The position numbers and the translations under genes are program-made. DNA of 6,686 nucleotides, from positions 1-6,686 of the forward strand of contig JAURMJ010000077.1 in the NCBI GenBank assembly GCA_030830765.1, in the 5' to 3' direction. This DNA is from Quisquiliibacterium sp. (GTDB lineage Bacteria; Pseudomonadota; Gammaproteobacteria; Burkholderiales; Burkholderiaceae_E). This document shows positions 6,301 through 6,686 of the stretch, in pieces. Each line of letters begins with the position of its first letter. The stretch's first letter is position 1. Under the pieces are notes generated by a model. It ran no database searches. It was not told where the DNA came from and was given only the letters and a program-made list of their open reading frames with translations.

Positions 6301-6686
6301 TTCACTGCTGGTCATCGAACACAACCTGGATGTGATCCGTGCCTGCGACTGGGTCATTGACCTTGGCCCGGAAGGCGGCGATGCCGGCGGTCAGATCCTG
6401 GCCTGCTGCCCGCCGGACGAGCTGGCGCAGCATCCGCAGTCGCACACCGGTCGGGCACTTGCCGATTATGCGAAGTCCCTTGCAATGATGGCCAAGACGT
6501 CGATGGGCAACGCCGCAAGCGCACCGTCCTCATCGCCAACAGGCACGACAGCCGCTGATTCTCTTGCGCTGAGCACAGGTCCGCAGACCCCGCCTGCCGC
6601 CATTCAGACAGCCGGTCAGGCGAGCTCACTGACCGCCGCCGAGCCGGCGGACCGTCCATTGCAAAGCATCCTGCGCGAACGTGCCC
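3389..6686 (+). CDS. uvrA: excinuclease ABC subunit A, long (probably tandem-duplicated) form, 3' end outside window
   Basis: UvrA is the damage-sensing ABC ATPase of nucleotide excision repair; it dimerises, finds lesions and loads UvrB. The frame is open for 1099 codons. Unit I has Walker A GVSGSGKS (Lys42), a UvrB-binding region (about 130-250), zinc cysteines 255/258/279/282, an insertion region to about 395, a CRSC pair (397/400), signature LSGGEVQR (545-552) and Walker B LFVLDEP (567-573). Unit II has Walker A (Lys703), zinc cysteines 796/799/819/822, signature LSGGEAQR (900-907), Walker B with Asp945-Glu946 and VIEHNLD. A standard UvrA (about 940 residues) would end near residue 1035, but the frame continues through an Ala/Ser/Thr/Pro-rich linker (1037-1088) into PLQSILRERA with no stop. 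This fits the long UvrA with two concatenated copies. Another Ala/Thr/Gly-rich insert lies at 472-508. The ATG is the first in-frame start; no Shine-Dalgarno is evident. Confidence 0.95.
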   Translation, partial: MKPDQRPAIRIRGARQNNLKNLDLDIPTNELVVVTGVSGSGKSSLVFDTLYAEGQRRYVETFSAYARQFLDRMDKPQVDRIEGVPPAIAIDQTNPVRTSRSTVGTMTELNDHLKLLFARAATLCCRRCAQPVRRDNVAGILDDLLHRAGDQRTVITFPVDVPGNFTDEEVEGHLLAQGYTRVHSREKIEGSQAGDQLTRLAVVQDRLRPAGAERSRLAEAIEVALHRGHGRLTAYVNDETGQEAGRLRYSTGLHCAECDISYADPLPSLFSFNSPLGACEACRGFGRVIGIDLGLVIPDEGLTLADGAIKPWQTESFKECQRDLAKFALKAGVPLGVPWRDLSEAHRRWVIDGGDDWTGKWQSQWYGINRFFAWLETKAYKMHIRVLLSKYRAYTPCRSCEGARLKPDALLWRVGAREHADEALGSYRRFRAHGSLWTDEQLQQAPGLSIHDVMLLPIDRVRAFADALAADPDGRHQASTPPPDGESEATGLNGTAATTTGSDKTATSAQQEALQMLLTEIRSRLAFLCEVGLGYLTLDRQSRTLSGGEVQRINLTTALGTSLVNTLFVLDEPSIGLHPRDMNRVIAVMHRLRDAGNSLVVVEHDPQVMFAADRMLDIGPGPGERGGNIVFYGDPALMRTADTLTGEYLSGRRSIDAGRRLTVEPNTPKLILEGAREHNLKHVDVQIPLRRFVCFTGVSGSGKSTLMQNVLLPALLKAKGKPTEAPGHFDRLLGDDWIEDVVFVDQTPIGKTARSNPVSYVGAFDAIRKKLAAAPLARERGYKPGTFSFNSGDGRCPTCGGNGFEHVEMQFLSDVYLRCPDCDGSRYRAETLEVLMQGAPNARRADGSLFRALNVAQVLELTVSEALAFFADEREVRNKLQPLSDVGLDYLRLGQPVPTLSGGEAQRLKLAGFLAQAAAAGLTDTSAPGWPHARAGRKGTLFLFDEPTTGLHFDDVARLLRAMRKLMLAGHSLLVIEHNLDVIRACDWVIDLGPEGGDAGGQILACCPPDELAQHPQSHTGRALADYAKSLAMMAKTSMGNAASAPSSSPTGTTAADSLALSTGPQTPPAAIQTAGQASSLTAAEPADRPLQSILRERA

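Noticed and set aside
6354..6659. 101-codon minus-strand open frame over the uvrA linker
   Set aside because: It is antisense to a frame that continues without interruption from uvrA. It is Arg/Pro/Ser-rich with no start signal or recognisable domain.

Overview
The window is GC-rich proteobacterial chromosome with very little intergenic space. Gene content and protein wording resemble Gammaproteobacteria of the Xanthomonadales/Lysobacterales type or Betaproteobacteria. This placement rests on remembered family resemblance and on the recG-ridA pairing, not on a search. No tRNA, rRNA, CRISPR array, insertion sequence or prophage gene was seen.

Left part (1-3310) is a run of four minus-strand genes. 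In transcription order they are a small TM2-domain membrane protein (2876-3310), an AlaX-type alanyl-tRNA editing protein (2120-2830), a RidA enamine/imine deaminase (1639-2022) and the DNA helicase RecG (1581 down to 1, cut off by the window edge). Gaps of 45, 97 and 57 bases would allow a single operon. No convincing terminator lies between them.

A 78-base divergent intergenic region (3311-3388) separates this run from a large plus-strand gene. It carries two TAGACT hexamers, one on each strand, which form the core of a 7-base inverted repeat. Each is placed where a -10 box for the facing gene could lie. The minus-strand one would make the TM2 mRNA leaderless.

Right part (3389-6686) is a UvrA reading frame that stays open to the window edge (1099 codons). 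A complete UvrA, with two ABC ATPase units and zinc cysteine clusters, is finished by about residue 1035. The frame then continues through an Ala/Ser/Thr/Pro-rich linker without a stop. The best reading is the long, tandem-duplicated UvrA known from some proteobacteria, with the second copy beyond the window.

Functionally the window joins DNA repair (nucleotide excision by UvrA, fork rescue by RecG) with metabolite and translation quality control (RidA, AlaX). All of the main genes belong to known families. No wholly new system is evident. The points most worth following are the tandem UvrA, the paired divergent promoter and the short N-terminus of RecG.
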